This document shows positions 25,871 to 34,362 of a stretch of DNA of 64,000 nt, piece after piece. The notes under the pieces are model-generated. The model did not search any database. It was not told the DNA's origin and worked only from the letters and a program-made list of their open reading frames with translations. The position numbers and the translations under genes were made by a program. Source of the DNA: Armatimonas rosea (GTDB lineage Bacteria; Armatimonadota; Armatimonadia; Armatimonadales; Armatimonadaceae). The stretch is taken from NCBI RefSeq assembly GCF_014202505.1, contig NZ_JACHGW010000002.1, positions 930,001-994,000 of the forward strand. Reading direction: 5' to 3'. Position 1 is the stretch's first letter. Each line of letters begins with the position of its first letter.

Positions 25871-27934
25871 ATGCTGACAATGATGGTTCTTCCGTTGATC
25901 GCACTGGTGCCGGCAAAGCTCCCCGAGGGAGACTTGCCGGTCCGGGCGGTGACACTCTTCTCCTCCGGGGTGGCCTACACCCAGCGTGAGGCGGAGGTCA
26001 GTGACAATGCCACCATTCCCCTGGTGTTTCGCACTACGCAGATCAACGATATTCTCAAATCTCTGGTCCTGATCGACGAGAAAGGCAAGGTCCAGCCTGC
26101 GGTCTATGCCGCCAAGGACCCGGTCAATCGGACGCTCCAGAGCTTCGCTGTCGATGTTACCCAGCCGCTCGACCGCAATGCCCTGCTCAATCGTCTCCGG
26201 GGGCAAGTGGTGACCGCAAGCATCACGACCACACGAACAACGGCAGCGGGCTACGAGACGAGCGCAAAGGCGTTTACAGGCAAGCTTGTCAGTATCGAGG
26301 CCAAGTCCCTTCTCAGCGCGGAAGGGAAGCCCAGCAGTGTGGAGTTTCTCAACTTGCTGACGGAAAGCGGGCTCAAGACCCTGCGCCTCGATCTGGTGGA
26401 TGAGATCGCCTTCGAGGACCCTAAAGTTGCTAAGGAGTTTGGTGAGGCCCTGACCTTGCTCGCGACCGGAGCCGACGATAAGCGCCGCAGTGTGACCCTG
26501 CGCTTTGCGGGGCAGGGGAAGCGGCGGGTGCAGGTGGGCTATATCTCGGAGGCCCCGCTCTGGAAGATGAGCTATCGCTTGCTCCTGGGCGAGAAGTCCT
26601 ACATGCAGGGCTGGGCGCTGGTCGAGAACACCACCGATGAGGACTGGAGTGGGGTCTCCCTGACGCTGGTCTCGGGGCGCCCGATCAGCTTCATTCAGGA
26701 CCTTTATCAGCCGCAGTACCTTGCCCGCCCCGTGATTGGGGCCGATCTGAGTGTCTCGCCCCTGCCCCAGGTCTCGGAGGCGGCGATAGACTTTGCCGCG
26801 AAGAGTGATGTGGGAGCGCGGGCTGCGATTCGCAACTCGATCATGCGGGGGCAAGGGGGTGGGCAAGGCGGAAGCCAGGGCTTTGGGGCACCTGCACCCA
26901 GTGCGCCACCCGCCGAGGCTGCGGTGGATGGCCCCGCACTGGCGGGCTCCGTGGACGCGCAGGCATCGGGGGAGAAGCAAGGTGAGCTCTTTACCTATAA
27001 GATCACCTCGCCGGTCTCACTCCCACGGCAGCAAGCGGCGATGATCCCGGTGGTGGCACAGGACATTAATGCCGAGAAGCTCTCTCTCTACAACGCGGCA
27101 ACCGATGTGCGCTTCCCTCTACACGCGGTGCGTCTGAAGAACAACACCGGGCTACACCTCAAGGGTGGGCCCGTGACCCTCTTCGACGGGGGAATCTACG
27201 CGGGCGATGCACGGATGCTGGACATTCCGCCCGGCGACAGCCGCATTCTGAGCTACGCCGTGGATCTTGGGCTACGCGGAGAGCGACAAGACAAAGGAGG
27301 GACATCGGTCGAGACCAGCCTCTCCATCAAGCGCGGCGTACTGACCAGCACCCGCAAGGAGACCATTGAGGTTGTCTACACCTTCCGCAATACCTCCGAC
27401 AAGCCACGCCAAGTGCTGGTCGAGCACCCCTACGACCCTGCCTATAAGCTTGTCGCGCCTGCCAAGTTTGAGGAGCGCACCCCCGGCCTCTACCGCTTCC
27501 AGATCGCCGTGCCTGCCAGCAAGACCGAGAACCTGATAGTCAAGACCGAGCGCCCGCTGCAGGAGACCTACGCCCTCCTCGATGCGGAGCTGGACTTTAT
27601 CGAGGTCACGACGCGGCGCAAGGAGGGGGTCTCCCCCAAGCTCAAGGCCGCGCTGGAGGATGTCCTCGCCCGCCGTCGCAAGCTCCAAGACCTCCAGAGC
27701 CAGATCGCCGAGCGCGAGGGGGAGGTCAAGCAGATCGAGCAGGACCAGAGCCGGATTCGTCAGAACATGGCAGTCCTAGAGCGCACCTCGGAGAGCTATA
27801 AGAACTATGTCAAGCAGCTCGATGCGCAGGAGCTACGGATTCAGGAGCTCCGCAAGCAGGATAGTGCGCTCCGCACCCAGCGCGCCACCAGTGAGCGCGA
27901 GCTGAAGGCATTTATCGATACGCTGGAGGTCTGA
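25871..27934 (+). CDS. DUF4139 domain protein with export signal (second of pair)
   Basis: 687 residues. A short hydrophobic N-terminus (MLTMMVLPLIALVPAKL) suggests export or membrane anchoring. Then LPVRAVTLFSSGVAYTQREA, RRVQVGYISEAPLWKMSYRLLL and VENTTDEDWSGVSLTLVSGRP follow the first copy closely. An inserted Gly/Gln/Ala/Pro-rich linker (~330-375) and a C-terminal coiled coil (~585-685, ending KAFIDTLEV) distinguish it. Shine-Dalgarno AGGAG nine bases before the ATG. A family B palindrome follows the stop. The pair may act on the two sides of the membrane; this is inference. Confidence 0.85.
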   Translation: MLTMMVLPLIALVPAKLPEGDLPVRAVTLFSSGVAYTQREAEVSDNATIPLVFRTTQINDILKSLVLIDEKGKVQPAVYAAKDPVNRTLQSFAVDVTQPLDRNALLNRLRGQVVTASITTTRTTAAGYETSAKAFTGKLVSIEAKSLLSAEGKPSSVEFLNLLTESGLKTLRLDLVDEIAFEDPKVAKEFGEALTLLATGADDKRRSVTLRFAGQGKRRVQVGYISEAPLWKMSYRLLLGEKSYMQGWALVENTTDEDWSGVSLTLVSGRPISFIQDLYQPQYLARPVIGADLSVSPLPQVSEAAIDFAAKSDVGARAAIRNSIMRGQGGGQGGSQGFGAPAPSAPPAEAAVDGPALAGSVDAQASGEKQGELFTYKITSPVSLPRQQAAMIPVVAQDINAEKLSLYNAATDVRFPLHAVRLKNNTGLHLKGGPVTLFDGGIYAGDARMLDIPPGDSRILSYAVDLGLRGERQDKGGTSVETSLSIKRGVLTSTRKETIEVVYTFRNTSDKPRQVLVEHPYDPAYKLVAPAKFEERTPGLYRFQIAVPASKTENLIVKTERPLQETYALLDAELDFIEVTTRRKEGVSPKLKAALEDVLARRRKLQDLQSQIAEREGEVKQIEQDQSRIRQNMAVLERTSESYKNYVKQLDAQELRIQELRKQDSALRTQRATSERELKAFIDTLEV

Positions 27935-27935
27935 G

Positions 27936-28068
27936 GGGCCGGGGGCTTTCCGGGCATTGAAATACCCGGCATAAAAATAAGGAGCGTCCCGTGGACGCGC
28001 AGAACACAACATGCTCTGCGCGTCCTCGGGACGCTCTTTTTCCGTAGGCGGGGACTTTCAGCCCCCGA
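27936..28068. repeat. Palindromic hairpin element, family B (copy 1)
   Basis: Outer hairpins with TTGAAA-type (CCGGGCATTGAAATACCCGG) and CTTTCAG-type loops flank an inner palindrome GGAGCGTCCC-GTGGACGCGC ... GCGCGTCC-TCGGGACGCTC. It fills the gap between convergent genes. The right end contributes to the next gene's stop region. T-rich bases (CTCTTTTTCC) beside the inner stem might allow termination. Confidence 0.8.
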
Positions 28069-28392
28069 CTACCCGCTGCGGTGGAGGCGCTCGCGGGCCA
28101 TCTGGATATCGGCCTTGAGCTCGGGGTCGGTGGCGAAGCGTGCCAGGGTTTTATCGTCGGCCTTGCTCCCGATATAGCCCACGAGCCGAGCGGCATGGGC
28201 ACGCACCAGCCGCGGGCGCTTGCTTGCCACAATCGACAAGAGCTCCTTGAGCAGTGCGGCACGCAACGCCTTGGGCTGGCCGGGTGCGGCGGCACCGTGG
28301 ACATCGCGTGTCATCTGGAGCATGGCCGCCTTTGCCTTCACTTGGTCGCTCCCCGCCATCGTGTCGGCGAGGGAGGTGAGTAGCTCACGCAT
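28069..28392 (-). CDS. Small all-helical HEAT-like protein
   Basis: 107 residues from the ATG at 28392 (MRELLTSLADTM), preceded by GAAAGGA as ribosome site. Composition and spacing (KALRAALLKELLSIVASK, HAARLVGYIGSKADDKTLARFATD) suggest two or three HEAT-type helical repeats. No catalytic motif. It starts two bases after the stop of the Gfo/Idh/MocA gene, so the two form an operon and the small protein may bind or regulate that enzyme. An upstream TTG start is possible but less likely. Confidence 0.65.
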   Translation of the reverse strand: MRELLTSLADTMAGSDQVKAKAAMLQMTRDVHGAAAPGQPKALRAALLKELLSIVASKRPRLVRAHAARLVGYIGSKADDKTLARFATDPELKADIQMARERLHRSG

Positions 28393-28394
28393 GT

Positions 28395-29657
28395 TCAAAT
28401 TCCTTTCAGGCTCCAGGGCGCACGGTACGGCTCGTAGAGTAGCCGGTTGGCCTCTTCATCGTTGATAAACTTCCAGGTCTTGGGGTCGTAGGTGAGCTTC
28501 CGCCCGACCGTGTAGGCGATATTGGCGATAATCGGGAGGATGATCACCTTCACCCCGATCTCGACATCCATCACCGGCTTCTCGCGGGTCTTGATGCAGT
28601 GGCGCCAGTTGCGGCGGTGCCGCTCGGTGGGGTCGGTGTTCTCGGGGTGGAGGAACGCCTTGAAGCCATCGGCGGGAGGTGTGTAGAGCTTGGCCTTCTC
28701 CTCCGTGGCGCAGCCGCCATCGCCGCCCGCGACAATCAGGTCGCCCTTGTCGCCGGTGTAGGTGCCGCCCCACTCGCCCTCGAAGCGCTCGGGGACCACG
28801 CCGGGCTGCTCCCAGATCAGGGTCCACTTCGGGTTGGAGAACTCCCACTTTGCCTTCATGGTCAGCGGCGCATCGTAGACCGAGTTGGGGTTGGTCTCCC
28901 CGCTCGCCTCGACCGTCACCGGGGCGTCCCAGCCGTCTTGGCCCGTCAGCCAGAGCGCGATCGACATGGCGTGGTTTCCCCGGTCGCGGATAAAGCCACC
29001 GCCCGAGTCCATGAGCCAGCGGAAGTTGAAGTGGACAATCGCGGGGTTGTAGGGGCGCCAGCCCAAGGGGCCAAGCCACATGTCCCAGTTGAGCTCAGGG
29101 GGCGCGGGGCCTTCCTTGCCAAAGTTGTTGTCGGAGACATAGTTATTGGGGTGCCAGAGCTTGACCTCTTTGATCTTGCCGATCTGCCCATTGCGGATGT
29201 AGTTACAGGCCACAGCCGCGCTCGGGTGCGAGCGCCCCTGCGAGCCGATCTGCACCACCCGCTTGTAGCGCCGCGCCGCCGCGATCATCGCCTGCCCCTC
29301 TTCGATCGTCTTACAGGTCGGCTTCTCGCTGTAGACATCCTTGCCCGCCTGGCAGGCATGCACGGTCATGAGGGCGTGCCAGTGGTCCGGGGTTCCAATC
29401 GTGACCGCGTCGATATCCTTGCGCTCCAGCACGCGCCGGTAGTCGTCGGTGAGGAGCGGATTGCCCGTCACGCGCTTGGCGTTGTTCTTAAGGTGGTTGG
29501 CGTCGACGTCACAGAGCGCCGCGCAGGAGTCGGGGACCACGTGGCTGCTGCCCATGCCGCCCAGCCCGATATGTCCGTAGATAATTTTCTCGTTGGCCCC
29601 CTTGGGGTTCTGGGGGAAGATCGTCGCAAACGAGTCCACACGCTTCTTTGAGTCCAT
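28395..29657 (-). CDS. Gfo/Idh/MocA family oxidoreductase
   Basis: 420 residues. Rossmann part: IIYGHIGLGGMGSSHV, AVTIGTPDHWHALMTVHA and the catalytic-lysine motif SEKPTCKTIEEGQ. The C-terminal dehydrogenase domain has WDMWLGPLGWRPYNP and SGGGFIRDRGNHAMSIALW, typical of the large subgroup common in Planctomycetes and Armatimonadetes that acts on sugar derivatives, including GH109-like enzymes. These often carry a Tat signal; here the N-terminus (MDSKKRVDSFATIFPQ) lacks one. Ribosome site GAGAGG before the ATG. Substrate unknown. Confidence 0.9.
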   Translation of the reverse strand: MDSKKRVDSFATIFPQNPKGANEKIIYGHIGLGGMGSSHVVPDSCAALCDVDANHLKNNAKRVTGNPLLTDDYRRVLERKDIDAVTIGTPDHWHALMTVHACQAGKDVYSEKPTCKTIEEGQAMIAAARRYKRVVQIGSQGRSHPSAAVACNYIRNGQIGKIKEVKLWHPNNYVSDNNFGKEGPAPPELNWDMWLGPLGWRPYNPAIVHFNFRWLMDSGGGFIRDRGNHAMSIALWLTGQDGWDAPVTVEASGETNPNSVYDAPLTMKAKWEFSNPKWTLIWEQPGVVPERFEGEWGGTYTGDKGDLIVAGGDGGCATEEKAKLYTPPADGFKAFLHPENTDPTERHRRNWRHCIKTREKPVMDVEIGVKVIILPIIANIAYTVGRKLTYDPKTWKFINDEEANRLLYEPYRAPWSLKGI

Positions 29658-29711
29658 GCCTCTCTCGTTCGACAGGCGTGACGGTTCTTCCTCTTTTTGA
29701 CCGCTCTCGGT

Positions 29712-29825
29712 GAGATCGCCCCCGTTGGAGGGGGGCGTCTTGCTGTCCTCGTGCCTCGGACACGAAGGCCTCCGGCCATCCCAGCGCGAAGCGCTCGTTG
29801 ACGCCTCGCTCCAACCGAGGCGATC
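29712..29825. repeat. Palindromic hairpin element, family A (copy 3)
   Basis: Left hairpin CGCCCCC-GTTGGAG-GGGGGCG; right hairpin GCCTCG-CTCCAAC-CGAGGC. The right stem differs from copies 1 and 2 but keeps pairing, so both strands changed together. The inner part has GGCCTCCGGCC and AAGCGCTCGTTGACGCC, shared with copies 4 and 5. Confidence 0.8.
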
Positions 29826-29830
29826 ACACT

Positions 29831-30226
29831 CTACTCCTGTGTTTGTCGCCTAAAGTGCCAGGCCAAGAAGAGATGGAGAGCGGCGAGACAAACACCAATC
29901 CCAGCGGCCCAGAGCGTGAACAAATGCCCCTCCGCACCCATGTCTTGGTCTAGCGTGTAGCCCATTGGAATCAGTCCCAGCCAAGCGATAGCCAGAAGCA
30001 CCTGACAGGCCAGGGTGATTGTTCGTAGGCGCAGGAGGCCGACAAGCGCCACGAGAAAGAACCCGATCCCGACCCCCTGTGCCATCCGAACATAGGCCTG
30101 CCTGAGCCCCATGTCTTCGAGAACATGGGCAACGTAGAGAGAGCCAAGGCCGTAGAGCATGCACAGCACCGATGCGAATACCTCTAGCGGCAAGAGTCTG
30201 TCGTGTTTCTGCTCTTGCCGTTGCAC
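29831..30226 (-). CDS. Four-helix membrane protein (downstream paralogue)
   Basis: 131 residues, four predicted membrane helices (~14-33, 48-66, 72-90, 102-122) with short loops and a charged C-terminus (AWHFRRQTQE). No family is recognised. It shares length, topology and local similarity (LEVFASVLCMLYG versus LEWIAAVLCLLYG; LHLFLAWHFR versus LHLAAARHIR) with the gene just upstream, so the two arose by tandem duplication. Spacing is three bases, one operon. Possibly a membrane scaffold or sensor subunit; no evidence for transport. Confidence 0.7.
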   Translation of the reverse strand: MQRQEQKHDRLLPLEVFASVLCMLYGLGSLYVAHVLEDMGLRQAYVRMAQGVGIGFFLVALVGLLRLRTITLACQVLLAIAWLGLIPMGYTLDQDMGAEGHLFTLWAAGIGVCLAALHLFLAWHFRRQTQE

Positions 30227-30229
30227 GGC

Positions 30230-30616
30230 CTAGCCCTCGTTGCGCAGGCGGATATGTCGGGCGGCGGCGAGATGCAAGGCGGTCATCAGGGCGGCACCGA
30301 CACCCGAGAGAACCCCATTCCAGTAGCCCGGCGCGTCTTTGTTGCCACAGAGCGCCAAGATTCCCAGAACCAGGAGGCAGATCAGGAGCCAGCAGAGCGC
30401 GATCGCGTACTGGCAGGCACTGGCAAGCGCTCGGTCGCCGCGCAGGAGCGTGATGGTGGCGACAAAGGAAACCAGCGCGACCGCTCCGAGAACGATATTG
30501 AAGGGCTCTTGTCTGTTGCTCAGCATCCACACGGTTAGCATACCACCGTAGAGTAGGCACAAGACGGCAGCGATCCACTCCAGCGGGGAGAGCGCAAGGC
30601 GTTTTGGTGGTTCCAT
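30230..30616 (-). CDS. Four-helix membrane protein (upstream paralogue)
   Basis: 128 residues, four membrane helices (~12-30, 40-58, 66-90, 102-120). Begins MEPPKRLALSPLEWIAAVLCLLYGG. It is a paralogue of the next gene in the operon, with the same arrangement of helices. A leaderless -10 (TAGAGT) sits five bases before the ATG at 30616, and the family D palindrome begins within that promoter. Function unknown. Confidence 0.7.
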   Translation of the reverse strand: MEPPKRLALSPLEWIAAVLCLLYGGMLTVWMLSNRQEPFNIVLGAVALVSFVATITLLRGDRALASACQYAIALCWLLICLLVLGILALCGNKDAPGYWNGVLSGVGAALMTALHLAAARHIRLRNEG

Positions 30617-30621
30617 GGCTC

Positions 30622-30627
30622 ACTCTA
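30622..30627 (-). promoter_or_regulatory. Leaderless -10 box for the four-helix protein pair
   Basis: Minus-strand GGTAGAGT, five bases, ATG (30616). The GG of the extended box is already part of the neighbouring CACCGATTGAAATCGGTG hairpin. Confidence 0.6.
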
Positions 30628-30830
30628 CCACCGATTGAAATCGGTGTCTGCAATGGCCTGCGGCCACAAAGCCCGTGCCGGGCTACAATATTGCGCCCCC
30701 CTTCGCAGCGAAGAATGAGCCGCCCAGAGGGCACCCGGCCGGAGGGGGTGGCGAGCCCTAGCGAGCCGGGGGAGGCTAGCCCGGCACGGGCTTCGCGGCT
30801 GAGGGACGAAGCCACTGCAGACGCCTCATT
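30627..30830. repeat. Palindromic hairpin element, family D (full copy)
   Basis: About 200 bases. Left: hairpin CACCG-ATTGAAAT-CGGTG, TCTGCAATGG, TGGCC-TGC-GGCCA, AGCCCG-TGC-CGGGCT. Centre: C-rich/G-rich blocks. Right: TAGCCCGGCACGGGCT and GCCACTGCAGACGCC, complementary to the left arm. It ends at the GH127 stop codon. The left half recurs at 10793-10880. Confidence 0.8.
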
Positions 30831-32612
30831 TCATGGGGCGGATGACGTCGCGACAACCGGGAATTCCGCGACTCGGAGGAGTGTCGAGCCATACGGAACC
30901 AGCGTGAGTTCCTCCGCGGGCGTCGTGACCGCAACGGGGGAGGGTGGCAGCGGTCCGGCGGCGTGTTTTTCGAGCCCCCACTCGGGGACGCGGTGCCCGG
31001 TCGCTTTGATGGTCAGCGTCTCTTTGTCCAGCACCAGCGGCTTGCTCAGATCGAGCGCATAGTTCCACGGCGTGGTCGGGTGCACCTCCCGATCCGCCCA
31101 CGGCTCCGGGCCATCAGGACGCACCTCCTCCCCGATCTTCAGCCCAAAGAGCAGCGACCCTACGTAGATAGAAACGCCATCATTCTCTAGGCCCGTGACA
31201 ACTTGGACAACATAACTAAGATTGAGAACAACAGGTGAGCCTAACTGGAGTGTTACTGCGGCAAATCTCCCCGCGCTGACAGGGTTCCCATTCAGCATTG
31301 CGTTCTCTACTGAGGCAGGAATGGGAAGCCGGAGTATTGCTTCACCAGAGGTTGCTGTGATGGTGATGGTCTCTCCATAGGGATAGTTCGTCTCAACCGA
31401 AAACGAAACGGAATCTGTGGTGACGGTGCAGGGAGCCAGAGAGAGGGCTACAAGTGCACCATCTTCGCACTGCATCCAGAGATGGCTGGTGAGCTTGGGC
31501 CAGCCTTGGTGAAAGTTCGCGGTGCAGCAGCCGAAGTTAGGCTCAAGCCCGAAGAGATTGGAGCGTGGGCCATTGGTCGTGAAGATCGTTTCCTCTTTGG
31601 TTTTGGAGTCGGTGCACAGCACTTGGTTCACTTGCTGATCGTACTGGTGTCCCCACATGTCATCCGTGAATGTCGCGGGGAGGGCGTTGTAGGCAATTCG
31701 TTCAAACCGGGAGGACAGTAAGATATCGCCATAGATTGCAAAACACTGCTCCAAGGAGAACATAGCCTCGACAACGGCACAGAGCTCGGTGCCTTGTGAT
31801 GGGGATTTGCCGGCAAGGGACTCATCACCACTGAACATCCCATTCGCCTGACCATGATAGAGACCTAAGTGAAGTATCGCATCCTCCAAATGGCTAATGT
31901 CAGAGCCAGGCCGATAGAGCGATTCTTTCAGAGCCATCCCATGATTGACCACATGGTTCTCCAGTGTCCATTTCGTTGCCTTGTCCGTGTGCTCGAAGTT
32001 CTCGAAGTGCGCTTGCCAGTTGTAGCCTTGCTCGGCGGCGAGGGTGAGCAGGTCATCGAGCCAGGCTTCGCCGGTTTGCTCTTTCAGCCACTTAATCGAG
32101 ATCGCCAGCTCCATCCAGCGCATCTTGGCCCAGTCCCAGAGCGGGGTCTCTTGCATCACGTCGTGGATGCGCCGCATGGCCTTGAGCATCGCGGGGACGA
32201 TGCGCGGGTCTTTTGTCGCTTCGTGCCACTGGGTGAAGACTTTAAAGAGAATAAACTGCGGCCAGGGATCATTTTTTCTTTCTCCGTGGCTCTCGTTGGC
32301 GGTGCGCGGACCAAACCAGCCGTCGGCGTGCTGGCCGGCGAGAATGAGCTCGATCCACTCGGTCGCCACTCCGATTAGGTGCTCGTCTTGGAGGAGGAAG
32401 GCGAGCGGGACAAAGCCATCGAGCCAGTAGGGGACGCGCTCCCAGCCCTCGGCGCTTCCCCCGCGCCACTGGCTGTCCTTGATGTCCGGCCAGAACTCGT
32501 GCAGGTGCCCGCCCAGCCCGTCGGCTTGGGTCTGGAGCTGTTTCTTAAGCCAGCCCGAAGGCAAGATCGCCCCGAGCGGCAGGGGCTTGGCAAACGGCGT
32601 TGTGGTGCTCAT
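30831..32612 (-). CDS. GH127-family beta-L-arabinofuranosidase-like protein
   Basis: 593 residues from the ATG at 32612, chosen because TAGAAT lies seven bases upstream. GH127/DUF1680 hydrolases release L-arabinofuranose using a zinc-held Cys nucleophile; the needed set is present: Glu276 and Cys278 in TELCAVVEAM, Cys362 and Cys363 in FGCCTANFHQGWP. An (alpha/alpha)6 barrel fills the first two thirds and beta domains the rest. No signal peptide, so it probably acts on imported oligosaccharides. The stop lies at the edge of a family D palindrome. Plant-polysaccharide use is inferred. Confidence 0.88.
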   Translation of the reverse strand: MSTTTPFAKPLPLGAILPSGWLKKQLQTQADGLGGHLHEFWPDIKDSQWRGGSAEGWERVPYWLDGFVPLAFLLQDEHLIGVATEWIELILAGQHADGWFGPRTANESHGERKNDPWPQFILFKVFTQWHEATKDPRIVPAMLKAMRRIHDVMQETPLWDWAKMRWMELAISIKWLKEQTGEAWLDDLLTLAAEQGYNWQAHFENFEHTDKATKWTLENHVVNHGMALKESLYRPGSDISHLEDAILHLGLYHGQANGMFSGDESLAGKSPSQGTELCAVVEAMFSLEQCFAIYGDILLSSRFERIAYNALPATFTDDMWGHQYDQQVNQVLCTDSKTKEETIFTTNGPRSNLFGLEPNFGCCTANFHQGWPKLTSHLWMQCEDGALVALSLAPCTVTTDSVSFSVETNYPYGETITITATSGEAILRLPIPASVENAMLNGNPVSAGRFAAVTLQLGSPVVLNLSYVVQVVTGLENDGVSIYVGSLLFGLKIGEEVRPDGPEPWADREVHPTTPWNYALDLSKPLVLDKETLTIKATGHRVPEWGLEKHAAGPLPPSPVAVTTPAEELTLVPYGSTLLRVAEFPVVATSSAP

Positions 32613-32619
32613 GAGAGGC

Positions 32620-32625
32620 ATTCTA
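32620..32625 (-). promoter_or_regulatory. Leaderless -10 box for the GH127 gene
   Basis: Minus-strand GGTAGAAT, seven bases, ATG (32612), next to a family B palindrome. Confidence 0.65.
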
Positions 32626-32629
32626 CCGG

Positions 32630-32775
32630 GGATTTGCCGGGGGCTGCCGGGCATTAAAATACCCGGCAGAAGGGAGGGAGCGTCCCGTGGACGCGGGAGA
32701 CGCTGGGACTTCGCGCGTCCACGGGACGCTCCCCAAAATCCGAGGCGGGTATTTTAATGCCCGACAAATCCCCGA
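32630..32775. repeat. Palindromic hairpin element, family B (copy 2)
   Basis: Located between divergent genes. Outer hairpin CCGGGCATTAAAATACCCGG and the opposing GGGTATTTTAATGCCC; inner GGAGCGTCCCGTGGACGCG and CGCGTCCACGGGACGCTCC. The TTGAAA loop is changed to TTAAAA here on one side and TTTTAA on the other, a matched change. Confidence 0.8.
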
Positions 32776-32779
32776 CGGG

Positions 32780-32785
32780 TATAAT
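32780..32785 (+). promoter_or_regulatory. Leaderless -10 box for the S10 peptidase gene
   Basis: GGTATAAT, six bases, ATG (32792). Perfect -10 consensus with no ribosome site. Confidence 0.7.
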
Positions 32786-32791
32786 CCGGCC

Positions 32792-34228
32792 ATGAGCGAC
32801 GAGAAAAAGCCCGACGAGGGCGCAAAGAAGAGTGAGTTTGTGGAAGAGACACCGGTGGTCACGCAGCATGAGGTGGTGCTCGGTGGCAAGACCATCCAGT
32901 ACTCCGTGACCGCGGGGCGGATGCCACTGAAGAACGCCAAGGACGAGATCGAGGCGCAGGTCTTCTACATGGCCTACACCAAGGACGACGACCGCCCCGC
33001 CAAGGAGCGCCCGCTACTGATCTCCTTCAACGGCGGCCCGGGCTCGTCGAGTGTCTGGCTACACCTGGGGACGATCGGTCCCAAGCGTGCCGCCCAGCTC
33101 CCCGATGGCAGCCTGCCGCCGCCACCTTACGCGGTCGAGGACAACCCGCACACCTGGCTGGAGCAGTTCGACCTGGTCTTTATCGACCCGGTGGGGACGG
33201 GCTTCTCGCGTGCAAAAGACGACGAGACGGCCAAGAAGTTCTGGGGCGTCCAGGGCGATATCGAGAGTCTTGGTGAGTTTATCCGGCTCTTTATCACCCG
33301 CAACAAGCGCTGGAGCTCGCCGCTGTACATGGTGGGCGAGAGCTACGGAACCACGCGCGGCGCGGGGCTGGCGGGATACCTTGCCGACAAGGGAATCGCG
33401 CTCTCGGGGCTGCTGCTGATCTCTACCGTGCTGAACTTCCAGACCCTGCGCTTCACGCCCGGCAACGACCTGCCCTTCATTCTCTACCTCCCCACCTACG
33501 CCGCGACCGCCTGGTACCACAAGAAGCTGGCCAAGATCATCCTCAACAAGCCGGTGGAGAAGCTCATCAAGGAAGTGGAGACCTTCGCGATGGGCGAGTA
33601 CGCCACGGCGCTGCTCAAGGGGGATCGCCTCCTTCCCAAGGAGCGCATCAAGCTGATCGCGACTCTTGCTAAGTACACCGGCCTCTCGGAGACCTACCTC
33701 GACCGCAACGATCTTCGAATCGAGCACTGGAGCTTCTGCAAAGAACTCCTGCGCGACCGCGGAGTCACCGTGGGCCGCCTGGACAGCCGCCTCACCGCGC
33801 AGCAGGGCAACGAAGGCGGTGCCCACCCGGATTTTGACCCGTCGCACGCCGCGATCTCCCCGGGGTACACGGCTTGCTTCAATAGCTATGTCCGTGAGCA
33901 GCTCGGCTACGAGTCGGACCTGGAGTACAACATCCTCGGTGGGCTCTACGGCAAATGGAACTGGGGTGATGGCAATAACTTCACCGACACGGCAGGGGCG
34001 CTCAAGTCTGCACTGACCAAGAACCCGTACATGAAGGTCTTTGTCGCGCAGGGCTTTTATGATCTGGCCACCCCGCACGCCGCCGCCGAGTACACCTTCG
34101 CGCACATGGGTCTGCCCGCCGTGCGCAAGGCCAACTTCACCCAGTGCTACTACCCATCGGGGCACATGATGTATATCGAAGAAGGCTGCCTGGCGCAGCT
34201 CAAGGCCGATGTCCTAAGCTGGCTGTAG
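32792..34228 (+). CDS. Serine carboxypeptidase (peptidase family S10)
   Basis: 478 residues. Oxyanion and substrate region SFNGGPGSSSVWLHLG (~79-93); nucleophile Ser184 in MVGESYGTTR; Asp424 in FVAQGFYDLATPH; His458 in YPSGHMMYIEEG. The triad is complete. FIDPVGTGFSR is also diagnostic. No signal peptide, though S10 enzymes are usually exported, so it may act in the cytoplasm or leave by another route. Start chosen from the leaderless TATAAT promoter. A family B palindrome follows the stop directly. Confidence 0.92.
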   Translation: MSDEKKPDEGAKKSEFVEETPVVTQHEVVLGGKTIQYSVTAGRMPLKNAKDEIEAQVFYMAYTKDDDRPAKERPLLISFNGGPGSSSVWLHLGTIGPKRAAQLPDGSLPPPPYAVEDNPHTWLEQFDLVFIDPVGTGFSRAKDDETAKKFWGVQGDIESLGEFIRLFITRNKRWSSPLYMVGESYGTTRGAGLAGYLADKGIALSGLLLISTVLNFQTLRFTPGNDLPFILYLPTYAATAWYHKKLAKIILNKPVEKLIKEVETFAMGEYATALLKGDRLLPKERIKLIATLAKYTGLSETYLDRNDLRIEHWSFCKELLRDRGVTVGRLDSRLTAQQGNEGGAHPDFDPSHAAISPGYTACFNSYVREQLGYESDLEYNILGGLYGKWNWGDGNNFTDTAGALKSALTKNPYMKVFVAQGFYDLATPHAAAEYTFAHMGLPAVRKANFTQCYYPSGHMMYIEEGCLAQLKADVLSWL

Positions 34229-34362
34229 GCGGGGCCGGGGGCTGAAAGTCCCCGGCAGAGGGGAAGGAGCGTCCCGGGGACGCGTGGAGTGAGTTGTGTT
34301 CTGCGCGTCCTCGGGACGCTCCCCAAAATCGGAGGCGGGGATTTCAACCCCCGACAGCATGC
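34229..34362. repeat. Palindromic hairpin element, family B (copy 3)
   Basis: Outer hairpins CCGGGGGCTGAAAGTCCCCGG and GGGGATTTCAACCCCC; inner GGAGCGTCCCGGGGACGCG and GCGCGTCCTCGGGACGCTCC. It sits between convergent genes, and its right end supplies the last codons and the TGA of the GNAT gene (34344). Confidence 0.8.
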
